A stretch of DNA of 64,000 bases from Demequina sediminicola (GTDB lineage Bacteria; Actinomycetota; Actinomycetes; Actinomycetales; Demequinaceae), in assembly GCF_000975055.1 (NCBI RefSeq), contig NZ_BBRB01000001.1:248001-312000 (forward strand), written 5' to 3'. This document shows positions 43,215 to 51,246 of this stretch, piece by piece. The position numbers and the translations under genes were made by a program. The first letter of the stretch is position 1, and the number at the start of each line of letters is the position of its first letter. A model generated the notes under the pieces. That model did not search any database. It saw only the letters and a list, made by a program, of their open reading frames with translations, and was not told the DNA's origin.

Positions 43215-44315
43215 TCAAGGTGCGGTGCAGCTGGCTAGTGCGGAAGTGTCGTCGGCGCCGATGGCCTGAATGGCCTCATAAGCATCGTCGATGGTGTCCA
43301 CTGCAAAGACCTCGATGCCATCTGGCACGTGGTCGACGACCTCGTTGCAATTCTCGACGGGAGCCAAGAAGAATGCGGCACCGGCATCTCGCGCCCCGTA
43401 CATCTTCATCTGGATGCCGCCGATCGGACCTACATCGCCATCGGCGGCGATCGTTCCAGTACCGGCGACGTGCTGGCCGTTAAGTTCGTCCTCTTCGGTG
43501 AGTTTGTCGAGGATGCCTAGCGAGAACATCATTCCCGCACTGGGGCCACCCACCTTGTCGATCTGAACGGTCACATCGATCGGCAGATCAAAGTCGGGGT
43601 TGATGTACAACCCCATGATGGCGTTGCCTTCACCATCGTCGCCCAACTCAAACGTCGCTTCGTCGTCTGTCCCATCGCGCTCGTAGCCGAGCGTGATGGT
43701 GTCACCAGGACTGTGGGCAGTCACGGCATCGGTCAGTTCCGTGAAGGTGGAGATTTCCGCACCGTCGACCGACGTCACGATGTCTCCAGGCTCGACGAGC
43801 CCTACAGCGTTCGACTCTGGGGACAGTTCCGCCACCTCAAGCACAGCCGGAACTGGTTCACCCAGCACTTCGAGCGCAGCTACCGTGGCGGCTTCTTGCG
43901 ACGTCACCCATTCCACCTGCGACTGCTCGTCGAACTGCTCTTCCTGATCGGGCGTGCCAAAGACCGCCTCCTCTGGCTGCGTGTAACGCTCTGGCGACAT
44001 CCAGCCGCGCAGCACCGGGCCCAAGGTAAACATCTGTGAACTCGACCGCGCCACAGACACCGTAGTCAGGCGTAACTCACCTGAAGCGGGGTACGTCTCG
44101 GCTCCGTCGATCTGAACGAGCGGCGTACCTTCGTCGTCTTCGGAAAGAGTGTCGTAGGTGGGACCAGGTCCACCGATAGCGAATTGAGCGGGAAGGACAG
44201 ACAACAGCGCCAGCAATACAGCCGCAACCAGGCCGGCCGCAGACATCACGGCGTAGCGGTGCGGACCGATCTCCCCTGAAGCGGGAGCGGCGGAGTCAGT
44301 CTCGTCGACGGGCAT
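43215..44315 (-). CDS. PDZ-domain Lon-like serine protease (YlbL family)
   Basis: A 366-aa protein with one N-terminal membrane helix (about residues 25-45), a PDZ domain (about 165-250, including VEPGDIVTSVDGAEI), and a C-terminal Lon-type protease domain. The catalytic Ser is in KVGGPSAGMMFSLGIL and the Lys in GGIQMKMYGARDAGA. The active site would face outside the cytoplasm. ATG 44315 is used; a GTG at 44408 is possible but would lie almost at the divergent metalloprotease gene. Known relatives act in quality control, but substrates are unclear. Confidence 0.9.
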   Translation of the reverse strand: MPVDETDSAAPASGEIGPHRYAVMSAAGLVAAVLLALLSVLPAQFAIGGPGPTYDTLSEDDEGTPLVQIDGAETYPASGELRLTTVSVARSSSQMFTLGPVLRGWMSPERYTQPEEAVFGTPDQEEQFDEQSQVEWVTSQEAATVAALEVLGEPVPAVLEVAELSPESNAVGLVEPGDIVTSVDGAEISTFTELTDAVTAHSPGDTITLGYERDGTDDEATFELGDDGEGNAIMGLYINPDFDLPIDVTVQIDKVGGPSAGMMFSLGILDKLTEEDELNGQHVAGTGTIAADGDVGPIGGIQMKMYGARDAGAAFFLAPVENCNEVVDHVPDGIEVFAVDTIDDAYEAIQAIGADDTSALASCTAP

Positions 44316-44426
44316 CACCTGCCCATCATTGCTTATAGCGAACGATGCGCCCAATCCATGTGGAATCGGGATACTTTGGACGCGACGCACTTGCCGTGCG
44401 CCCGCCACTGAATTCAGGAGATCCGC

Positions 44427-45830
44427 GTGAGCGACGAGAACACCCCATGGATGCGCCTGCTGCGTGAACTCTTCGGAGACGACGCTGAAGAGGCCATGGA
44501 GCAGCTACAGCGCATGGGCATGGACCCCAGCGCGTTGGCGCAGGCATCCGGCATGCTCGAAAACCCCGCGATGATGGATCACGTCCTCTCCCAGATCCGC
44601 TCCTTGGTCACGCAGTCCGCGGGCGAAGACGTGAACTGGACCCTCGCCCACGACGTCGCCCGCGGCGTCGCCGCTCAGGGTGGCGACCCCACGATCACCG
44701 AATCCGTGGCACACGACTATCGGCAAGCGGTTTCACAAGCCGAGCTGTGGCTCGATGCCGCCACGGACTTTGACCCCTCGCACCTCACTCCGAAGGTGTG
44801 GAGCCGAGCAGAATGGATCGAAGCCACGCTTCCTACGTGGCAAGTCATCACGGGACCCGTCGCAGTCAGCGTCTCTCAAGCGTTGGGCTCGATTCTCCGC
44901 GGAGCGCAAGAGGACCCCGCCATGTCCGCGATCCTTCCCGGGAGCGACGCCTCAGGACTGGTGGGTTCTGTGAGCCCCACTGTCTGCGGCATGCACATGG
45001 GACAGGTCGCGGGACAGATGGCTCGCGAATCGTTCGGCGCCACAGATCTGGGCTTCCCCCTCCTGGCGGAGTCCCGAGTGGCCCTTGTTCCCAGCGCCAT
45101 TGACGAGTTTGCCACTGGCCTCGACATCGACAAGAACGAGGTCATCACCTTCCTCGCCCTCCGCGAGGCAGCACACGTCCGCCTGTTCAATGCGGCACCG
45201 TGGCTCCCCGGCCACCTGCACCACCTCATCGAGCGCTACGCCAGCGGCATCAACATCGACCTCGAAGCGCTCGACAGCGCGGTCAACGACATCGGCATGT
45301 CTGACCCTGCCAAGCTTCAGGAGGCCCTCACGCGCGGCATCTTCCAGCCCCACCACTCGGAGGAGCAGGAAGCAACACTGGGGTCGATCGAGACACTGCT
45401 CGCCCTCATCGAGGGATGGGTGGATGAGGTCACCCTCCGCGCCGCTGCGCCACACCTGCCTTCTATCGGTGCGCTCAGTGAGATGCTGCGCCGCCGTCGC
45501 GCGGCAGGCGGCCCCGCAGAGGACGCGTTTGCCACGTTGCTCGGGCTCGAGCTCCGCCCCCGTCGCATGCGCGAAGCCACGGCACTGTGGCGGGAACTGA
45601 CGATTCGCGCGGGAGAAGAAGAACGCGACCGCGTGTGGTCGCACCCCGACGTCATCCCCACCGGGGACGACCTACAGCAGGCCAGCGCCTGGATTGATCG
45701 GTGGCTCTCTGGTCCTGACGCAGAGGACGAGGTTGACCGCGAACTCGAGGCCATGTTGAACGCAGCGACGTCCGACGACGACCCCAGCGACACTGGACCA
45801 GACACCGGCACGGACCCAGACCGCCCGTAA
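44427..45830 (+). CDS. Zinc-dependent metalloprotease-like protein (DUF2342 / F420 biosynthesis-associated)
   Basis: A 467-aa protein with the actinobacterial DUF2342 pattern: an N-terminal helical part, QVAGQMARESFGATDLGFPL, and FLALREAAHVRLFNAAPWL (about residues 245-263). The expected HExxH reads REAAH, so the first His is Arg. This variant is common in the family and suggests that metal binding or catalysis is changed. It is divergent from the PDZ protease. A TTG-free ATG/GTG at 44427 is preferred by position. Confidence 0.85.
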   Translation: MSDENTPWMRLLRELFGDDAEEAMEQLQRMGMDPSALAQASGMLENPAMMDHVLSQIRSLVTQSAGEDVNWTLAHDVARGVAAQGGDPTITESVAHDYRQAVSQAELWLDAATDFDPSHLTPKVWSRAEWIEATLPTWQVITGPVAVSVSQALGSILRGAQEDPAMSAILPGSDASGLVGSVSPTVCGMHMGQVAGQMARESFGATDLGFPLLAESRVALVPSAIDEFATGLDIDKNEVITFLALREAAHVRLFNAAPWLPGHLHHLIERYASGINIDLEALDSAVNDIGMSDPAKLQEALTRGIFQPHHSEEQEATLGSIETLLALIEGWVDEVTLRAAAPHLPSIGALSEMLRRRRAAGGPAEDAFATLLGLELRPRRMREATALWRELTIRAGEEERDRVWSHPDVIPTGDDLQQASAWIDRWLSGPDAEDEVDRELEAMLNAATSDDDPSDTGPDTGTDPDRP

Positions 45831-45971
45831 ATCTCCACAAAAACGACACGACGACAGGCCTGTTCAGCGCGAATTGCCGCGCGCGCGTCTACGCTGTGTT
45901 GTGATTGGCCCCTGTGGTCACCAGGTGCGAGGCGTTCATCCGCCTTGCAGAACCTAACAAAGGAGAAGGCT

Positions 45972-46130
45972 ATGGCCGACAAGTACCAGGGTGAGTTTTA
46001 CTGCGTGAAGTGCAAGGACAAGCGCACCACTGAGGGCGATGTCGTCGTATCCGAGAACGGCCGACGCATGGCGAAGGGCACCTGCCCCGAGTGTGGCACC
46101 AAGCTCAACCGCATTCTTGGCAAGGCCTGA
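45972..46130 (+). CDS. DUF5679 zinc-ribbon protein, 52 aa
   Basis: Contains FYCVKCKDKR and GTCPECGTKLNRI, two CxxC knuckles about 23 residues apart forming a zinc ribbon. Such proteins are short and highly expressed in many actinobacteria; function is unknown. ATG 45972 is preceded by AAAGGAG at good spacing. A terminator follows closely. Confidence 0.92.
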   Translation: MADKYQGEFYCVKCKDKRTTEGDVVVSENGRRMAKGTCPECGTKLNRILGKA

Positions 46131-46155
46131 GCACCAGCCTCACGCAACTTTTGAG

Positions 46156-46185
46156 AACGGCCGTCCCACTTCGGGGCGGCCGTTT
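46156..46185 (+). terminator. Terminator after the DUF5679 gene
   Basis: AACGGCCGTCCC (46156-46167) pairs with the complementary 46173-46184 in a stem with one G-U or mismatched pair and an ACTTC loop, followed by TTT. It lies 26 bp after the stop. Confidence 0.8.
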
Positions 46186-46365
46186 CGCGTCTCAGCGAGG
46201 GCTCTACAAGGCATCGACGCATCCGCCTGTTCATGCGTGCTTCCCTTCACATTCGAGGCAGCGAACGCTCGTGCGGGCGCCCACGTGCGTCATGCGATGT
46301 GACCGTGCGCCACATCGATGTGGATAACCCGCGACGGGCGCGGGCGACCTGCCACGGTGGTGCCT

Positions 46366-47157
46366 ATGGAACCCCAGCCGCTTCCTCCCGTCCTTTTCCT
46401 CCCCGGTGGAGCTGTGCGCATCGGCATTCATAGCCACACTGTGGTGGAAGGTTTGACGGTAGACGAGCAGCGAGCGTGGGCTCGGGCGGAGACAGCCCTC
46501 TCTCCACCACCGGACCTCTCCGCTCTGAAATCTCTGGACCCCGCGATGGAGTTCACCACAGGCGCAACAGTTCGGGTGCGCGGGGCCGATGCCGTGGTCG
46601 GGCCATGCGCGCAGGCCCTCACCGCACGCGGCATCACCGTAGGAGTGGATTCGCTCGACGGCACACGCCACTACCCCCACTTTCCGGCTGTCACGCGTGG
46701 ACTCCTAGGCACCGTTCCAGCATCCACACCACCACTCCACGACCATCAGCGCGTCGACATCGAAGTGTTGGTGTCAATGGCAAGCCCCTCGCCTATCGCG
46801 GCGAGCCTTCTCCCCCAGGACCAACCTCATCTCTTGGTGCTCACTGATGAGGCTGGTGTCACCGTCGGGCCTCTCGTGGTGCCCGGCTCCACAGCCTGTG
46901 GCACATGCCTCGACCTGCACCGCACCGACGAGGACCCGACCTGGCCGTACGTCGCAATCCAGTGCCAGGGCCGTCCCGCTCAGATTGACCCCGCCATTGC
47001 GCTCGATGTGGCGTGTGCCGTGGCACGCGCATGCGAGGCGCACCTCGCTGGCCAGGAATCCATGGTGTGGCGCATTGAGCGCCACCAGACATATGCAACG
47101 CCTACCCCGGCGCCCCACCCGTGGTGCGCGTGCACTGACGTCGCCCACGACGGCTAG
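46366..47157 (+). CDS. Unrecognised protein with CxxC/CxC motifs, ThiF/TOMM-cyclodehydratase-like
   Basis: A 263-aa soluble protein. The C-terminal part has VGPLVVPGSTACGTCLDLHRTDEDPTWP (about residues 165-190) and ends in WCACTDV. Together these form a CxxC plus CxC pair that could bind zinc. The PLVVPGxxxCxxCxxLHRxDxDPxWP pattern resembles the ThiF-like/cyclodehydratase proteins of actinobacteria. No adenylation P-loop (GxGGxG) is visible, so an enzyme role is doubtful. ATG 46366 is preferred; the frame is open to 46318. It lies between DUF5679 and the convergent uvrD2. Confidence 0.55.
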   Translation: MEPQPLPPVLFLPGGAVRIGIHSHTVVEGLTVDEQRAWARAETALSPPPDLSALKSLDPAMEFTTGATVRVRGADAVVGPCAQALTARGITVGVDSLDGTRHYPHFPAVTRGLLGTVPASTPPLHDHQRVDIEVLVSMASPSPIAASLLPQDQPHLLVLTDEAGVTVGPLVVPGSTACGTCLDLHRTDEDPTWPYVAIQCQGRPAQIDPAIALDVACAVARACEAHLAGQESMVWRIERHQTYATPTPAPHPWCACTDVAHDG

Positions 47158-47192
47158 CCTCAACAACGCACCCCGCGTGCGCCGCGAGACCG

Positions 47193-49241
47193 CTAGTGCT
47201 CGGCGACGACCTCAAGAATCTGAAGGCCATAAGTCTCAAGCTTCGACGACCCGATGCCTCTCACAGTCGCCAACTCGCCCAGTGTCCCGGGCCGCAGGCG
47301 CGCAATCTCCGCCATCGTCGAGTCCACCATCACCGTAAACGCGGGCTTGCTCACCGCTTGGGATACGGCGAGGCGCCATGCTTTCAGCGACTCGTACAGG
47401 CGTAAATCTTCCGGCCCCATATCGGCGAGGCCCTCCTTGACCGATGTGCGCCGTGCCCGCGGGGCCGCGCCATCGGGCCAGAAGGACTCCAGAAAACGGG
47501 TGCGCTTGCGCGTGGCACGTCCTCCGACCTTGCGTGCACGCGCGAAACTCAACGACAAATGCTCACGTGCACGGGTGATGCCGACGTACAGCAGACGCCG
47601 TTCCTCCTCGATCGACTCGGAGCTCTCAGCCATCGAGATCGGAATAAGTCCTTCTGAGCATCCCGCGATGAAGACCGCATCCCACTCCAAACCCTTCGCG
47701 GCATGGATCGTTGTGAGGGTGACGCCCTCCACCGTGGGTGCGTGCTGCGCCTGTGCGCGCTCCACCAAATGCTCCACGAACTCACGCATCGTCGCACCAC
47801 CGGAGCCACTGCTCGCATCACCGGGTTCAGGGGCAGCGCCCGCATCGGCTTCACGGGCAGGAGCGCCACCCGCGTCCGCATCGAAATCATCGGCGAGTTG
47901 CACGAGCGATTGGAGCGACTCCCATCGGTCTCGCACCGCGCCACGAGCCGCAGGGGCCTCTTCCGCCCACCCAATGTCCTCGACCGCCTCGCGCACCGCC
48001 TGGCCTAGAGGCTTGGAATCAGCTGTCACAGCTGCTCCGCGCAAAAGGACCATCGCCTTGCGCACCTCTTCCCGGTCGAAGAACCGCTGGCCACCGCGGA
48101 TCAGGTAGCCGATGCCGCGTTCAGCCAGCGCCTCTTCGAGCACCTCCGACTGACCATTGATGCGATACAAGATGGCGATCTCCGACGCGGGCACGCCACT
48201 AGCGGTAAGCCTGCCGATAGCGCTGGCGATGCCTGCCGCCTCAGCGTGCTCGTCTTCGTAGGCGGTGAAAACAGGTTCGGGTCCCCGTGGACGTTGTGCC
48301 ACGAGCTCGACGCCCGCTTGACCCGCTCCGCGTTGCGCCATCAGGCCGTTGGCGAGACGCACAACCTGCGGCGTTGAGCGATAGTCACGCACCAAACGCA
48401 CCGTCTGCGCCGCTTCATAGGTGCGGGTGAAACCCAAAAGGTGCTGAGGAGATGCGCCAGCAAAGGAGTAGATGGTCTGAGCGGGATCGCCCACGACGCA
48501 CAACTCTTCACGGCCACCCATCCACTGCTCAAGGAGAAACTGCTGGAGAGGAGAAACGTCCTGGTATTCGTCCACGACAAAGTGGCGATACTGGCGGCGA
48601 ATCTGGTCGCCCACCTCGACATGGCGGCCAATAATGTCGGCAAGAAGGAGCAGGATGTCCTCAAAGTCGAGGACCACCGCCTGCGTCTTTGCGTCCTCGT
48701 ACGCGCGCATCACATCAGCCATCTGCGTGGCCTCAACCCCTGCGGGGGTTGGCCGTCCCACTCGCGCAATGTGGCTCGCATAGTCTTCTGGTGCCACGAG
48801 CGACACCTTCGCCCACTCGATCTCACTGGCGAGGTCTCGTACGGTCAGTCGGTCAGGTTTGAGTCCCGTATGGCGAGCCGCACGTCCCACGAGCGGTGCT
48901 TTCTGCTCAACGAGTTGCGGCATCTGGCCACCCACGACCTGCGGCCAGAAGTAACTGAGCTGGCGCAGCGCGGCGGCGTGAAAGGTGCGGGCTTGCACCC
49001 CTTCCACGCCTAGAGACTTGAGGCGCTGTCGCATTTCCCCAGCTGCCCGCGCAGTAAACGTCACGGCAAGCACCGACTGCGGGTTGTAGGCGGAGACGCG
49101 CACGCCGTAAGCAATGCGATGGGTGATGGCGCGCGTCTTTCCTGTGCCAGCTCCGGCGAGGACACAGACGGGCCCGTGCAGGGCAGTCGCCACCTCTCGC
49201 TGTTCAGGATCGAGGGCCTCAAGGATCTTGTCAGCAGACAT
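47193..49241 (-). CDS. uvrD2: ATP-dependent DNA helicase UvrD2
   Basis: A 682-aa superfamily 1 helicase. Motif I is AGAGTGKTRAI (about residue 31), followed by AVTFTARAAGEMRQRL, motif II VDEYQDVS (about 225), motif III GDPAQTIYSF and motif VI YVGITRAREHLSLSFAR. The C-terminal HRDC-like domain starts near residue 600 and ends in VRGIGSSKLETYG. The HRDC domain is what separates UvrD2 from UvrD1. It lies next to nudC, as in mycobacteria. Confidence 0.94.
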   Translation of the reverse strand: MSADKILEALDPEQREVATALHGPVCVLAGAGTGKTRAITHRIAYGVRVSAYNPQSVLAVTFTARAAGEMRQRLKSLGVEGVQARTFHAAALRQLSYFWPQVVGGQMPQLVEQKAPLVGRAARHTGLKPDRLTVRDLASEIEWAKVSLVAPEDYASHIARVGRPTPAGVEATQMADVMRAYEDAKTQAVVLDFEDILLLLADIIGRHVEVGDQIRRQYRHFVVDEYQDVSPLQQFLLEQWMGGREELCVVGDPAQTIYSFAGASPQHLLGFTRTYEAAQTVRLVRDYRSTPQVVRLANGLMAQRGAGQAGVELVAQRPRGPEPVFTAYEDEHAEAAGIASAIGRLTASGVPASEIAILYRINGQSEVLEEALAERGIGYLIRGGQRFFDREEVRKAMVLLRGAAVTADSKPLGQAVREAVEDIGWAEEAPAARGAVRDRWESLQSLVQLADDFDADAGGAPAREADAGAAPEPGDASSGSGGATMREFVEHLVERAQAQHAPTVEGVTLTTIHAAKGLEWDAVFIAGCSEGLIPISMAESSESIEEERRLLYVGITRAREHLSLSFARARKVGGRATRKRTRFLESFWPDGAAPRARRTSVKEGLADMGPEDLRLYESLKAWRLAVSQAVSKPAFTVMVDSTMAEIARLRPGTLGELATVRGIGSSKLETYGLQILEVVAEH

Positions 49242-49255
49242 CGCGCATCATCATC

Positions 49256-50212
49256 TCAGGCACCAGCGGCCCCGGTAGACCGTGCATCAGCGACATCGGC
49301 ATCTGGATTCTCAGGCGTCACGAACGGCTTGCCATGCCAGTGCTCAACCATGGCACGCGCGATCGAGCCCCGCGGCGGCGGGACAACCTCGCCCAAGGCT
49401 ATGGCCGCAGCAAGTTCGTCGCGGGTGAGCCACTGCGCGGCTTCGATCTCGTGCTGGTCGAGATCCAATTCAGTGGTGACAGCACGCGCGTGAAAGCCCG
49501 TCATGAGCGAAGCCGGGAATGGCCACGGCTGCGAACCTACATACGTCACATCCGTCACTTCGATGCCGACTTCCTCGCGTACCTCACGGTGAACCGTTTG
49601 CTCCAGGCTTTCACCGGGCTCGACAAACCCAGCAAGCAACGAGAAGCGACGGGTCGAAAAACCCACTCCGTGGGCCAACAAGATGCGATCCTCCGCATCT
49701 GTGATCAGCACGATCATCGCCGGATCCGTACGGGGATAGTGATCGCGATCGCACCTGTCGCAGTGGCGGATCCAGCCCCCATGTCGGATCGACGTCTCAG
49801 TTCCACACGAGGCACAGAACCTGTTGTGGTGGTGCCACGCCGCCATGCCGGCGGCCGTTCGGGCGACCTCAACATCGCCAGCCGCATCGGAATCCGTTGC
49901 GGCACTCTCGATAAACGTACGCAACGGCACCATGCGACTGTTGCGGGCATCGGCCTGGCCAACAGCGGCCTCGAGATCGTCAGGAACCACAAGCACAACT
50001 GGCAGATCGTCACGGATTCCGAGGAGCACCCTGACATCGCCAGCAGGGGCGTCGCCAGGTGCCCTGCGAGCTAACCGTGTGCCCTGCGCTTCAATGGCTC
50101 CGTTGGCCACCACCACCGCTTCGGCGGCCGCGAGCGGGTAGTCGTCGCGGTGCAGCGCTGCCCGATCCAGCAGCAGGGCCGAGGTCAAGAACGGAGAAGC
50201 AGTCACCCGCAC
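49256..50212 (-). CDS. nudC: NAD+ diphosphatase NudC (Nudix)
   Basis: A 318-aa Nudix hydrolase that cleaves NAD(H) and removes NAD caps from RNA. The zinc-ribbon has Cys pairs in FCASCG and CDRC. The Nudix box GFVEPGESLEQTVHREVREEVGI is complete with its catalytic Glu residues, and SQPWPFP is the NudC-specific motif. Length is normal. It lies 14 bp upstream of uvrD2. Confidence 0.95.
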   Translation of the reverse strand: MRVTASPFLTSALLLDRAALHRDDYPLAAAEAVVVANGAIEAQGTRLARRAPGDAPAGDVRVLLGIRDDLPVVLVVPDDLEAAVGQADARNSRMVPLRTFIESAATDSDAAGDVEVARTAAGMAAWHHHNRFCASCGTETSIRHGGWIRHCDRCDRDHYPRTDPAMIVLITDAEDRILLAHGVGFSTRRFSLLAGFVEPGESLEQTVHREVREEVGIEVTDVTYVGSQPWPFPASLMTGFHARAVTTELDLDQHEIEAAQWLTRDELAAAIALGEVVPPPRGSIARAMVEHWHGKPFVTPENPDADVADARSTGAAGA

Positions 50213-50304
50213 ACGCTACGGCACCGCACTGACACCGCGTCGCAGAATCCCTCTCTGCGGCGTGGAACCTGGCGTATCACCGTGTTTCGCTCTACCGTGA
50301 GCAC

Positions 50305-51246
50305 GTGCCTCGTTCTCCGCTCGCGCTCGCCGCGCTCGCGTCGGTCGCCATTCCCGGCCTCGACGTCTACAACGTGTTGCGTAGCCCCAACTCGGACAGC
50401 GACTTCGACGTTGTTGTCGTCAAGGACGCGACGGGGCAGCGGTGGATTGTGCGAGCGCCCTTACGGGCCGCCGCTGGAGCCGCCCTTGAGGCTGAGAGCG
50501 GGCTCCTGAAGGCGCTTGGTCGCGCACACGACACGAGTTTGGTCTCGTTCGACGTTCCCCGCCCCAAGGGTGCGGCATCGATGTCGAACCCGGACGACGG
50601 CCGTGCCGTGGTGTACACCGAGGTTCCTGGAGCGCCGCTGGTGCTGGCGCGGCTTGAACCGGGGCCTGGCCTCACAGCAAACCTGGGCCGCGCTCTCGCT
50701 GAGATTCATGAACTCCCACCGACCCTCGTCGAAGACGAGGGGCTACCCATGTACGACGCGGAAGAGTACCGCCAGCGCCGCATGGCGGAACTGGATGCAG
50801 GCATCGCGACCGGCAAGATCCCGCCTCGCCTCGCGGATCGCTGGGAACGTCAACTCGAGAACGTCTCGTGGTGGCGCTTTGAACCCTCGGTCGTCCATGG
50901 AGATTTGGGCGAGCACCAGATCATGGTGAGCGGCGACAGCGTGCGCGGCATTGTTGACTGGATGGATGCGCGGGTGGCAGATCCGGCGGACGACCTCGCG
51001 TGGCTCGTGGCTTCCGCGCCTGAGGACATCCTGGACACCATCATGGAGGCGTACCGCATGCGTCGCCGCGAGACCCCTGACGCTCACCTGCTTGACCGCG
51101 CCCGCCTCGCCTCAGAATTAGCGTTGCTCCGGTGGCTCATGTACGGCGTCCGCACCGACAACGCGGACGTCATTGCGGATGGCGAAGGCATGCTCGCTGA
51201 TCTTGAAACTTTGCTCTTCGATTCCGATGACGACGACCTTACTTAA
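50305..51246 (+). CDS. Aminoglycoside/macrolide phosphotransferase-family protein
   Basis: A 313-aa protein kinase-like fold. The phosphotransferase loop is VHGDLGEHQIMV (about residue 200), where the usual Asn after the catalytic Asp is Gln, and the metal-binding Asp is in GIVDWMDARVADPADDLAWL (about 220). Such genes are common beside recombination genes in actinobacteria and many are not resistance determinants. GTG 50305 is the start. The 3' end overlaps adnB by 4 bp in convergent orientation. Confidence 0.85.
   Translation: MPRSPLALAALASVAIPGLDVYNVLRSPNSDSDFDVVVVKDATGQRWIVRAPLRAAAGAALEAESGLLKALGRAHDTSLVSFDVPRPKGAASMSNPDDGRAVVYTEVPGAPLVLARLEPGPGLTANLGRALAEIHELPPTLVEDEGLPMYDAEEYRQRRMAELDAGIATGKIPPRLADRWERQLENVSWWRFEPSVVHGDLGEHQIMVSGDSVRGIVDWMDARVADPADDLAWLVASAPEDILDTIMEAYRMRRRETPDAHLLDRARLASELALLRWLMYGVRTDNADVIADGEGMLADLETLLFDSDDDDLT

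Noticed and set aside
50305-51246. Antibiotic resistance gene
   Set aside because: The phosphotransferase fold is clear but the active-site loop is non-standard and the context is core DNA repair. Resistance is not supported.
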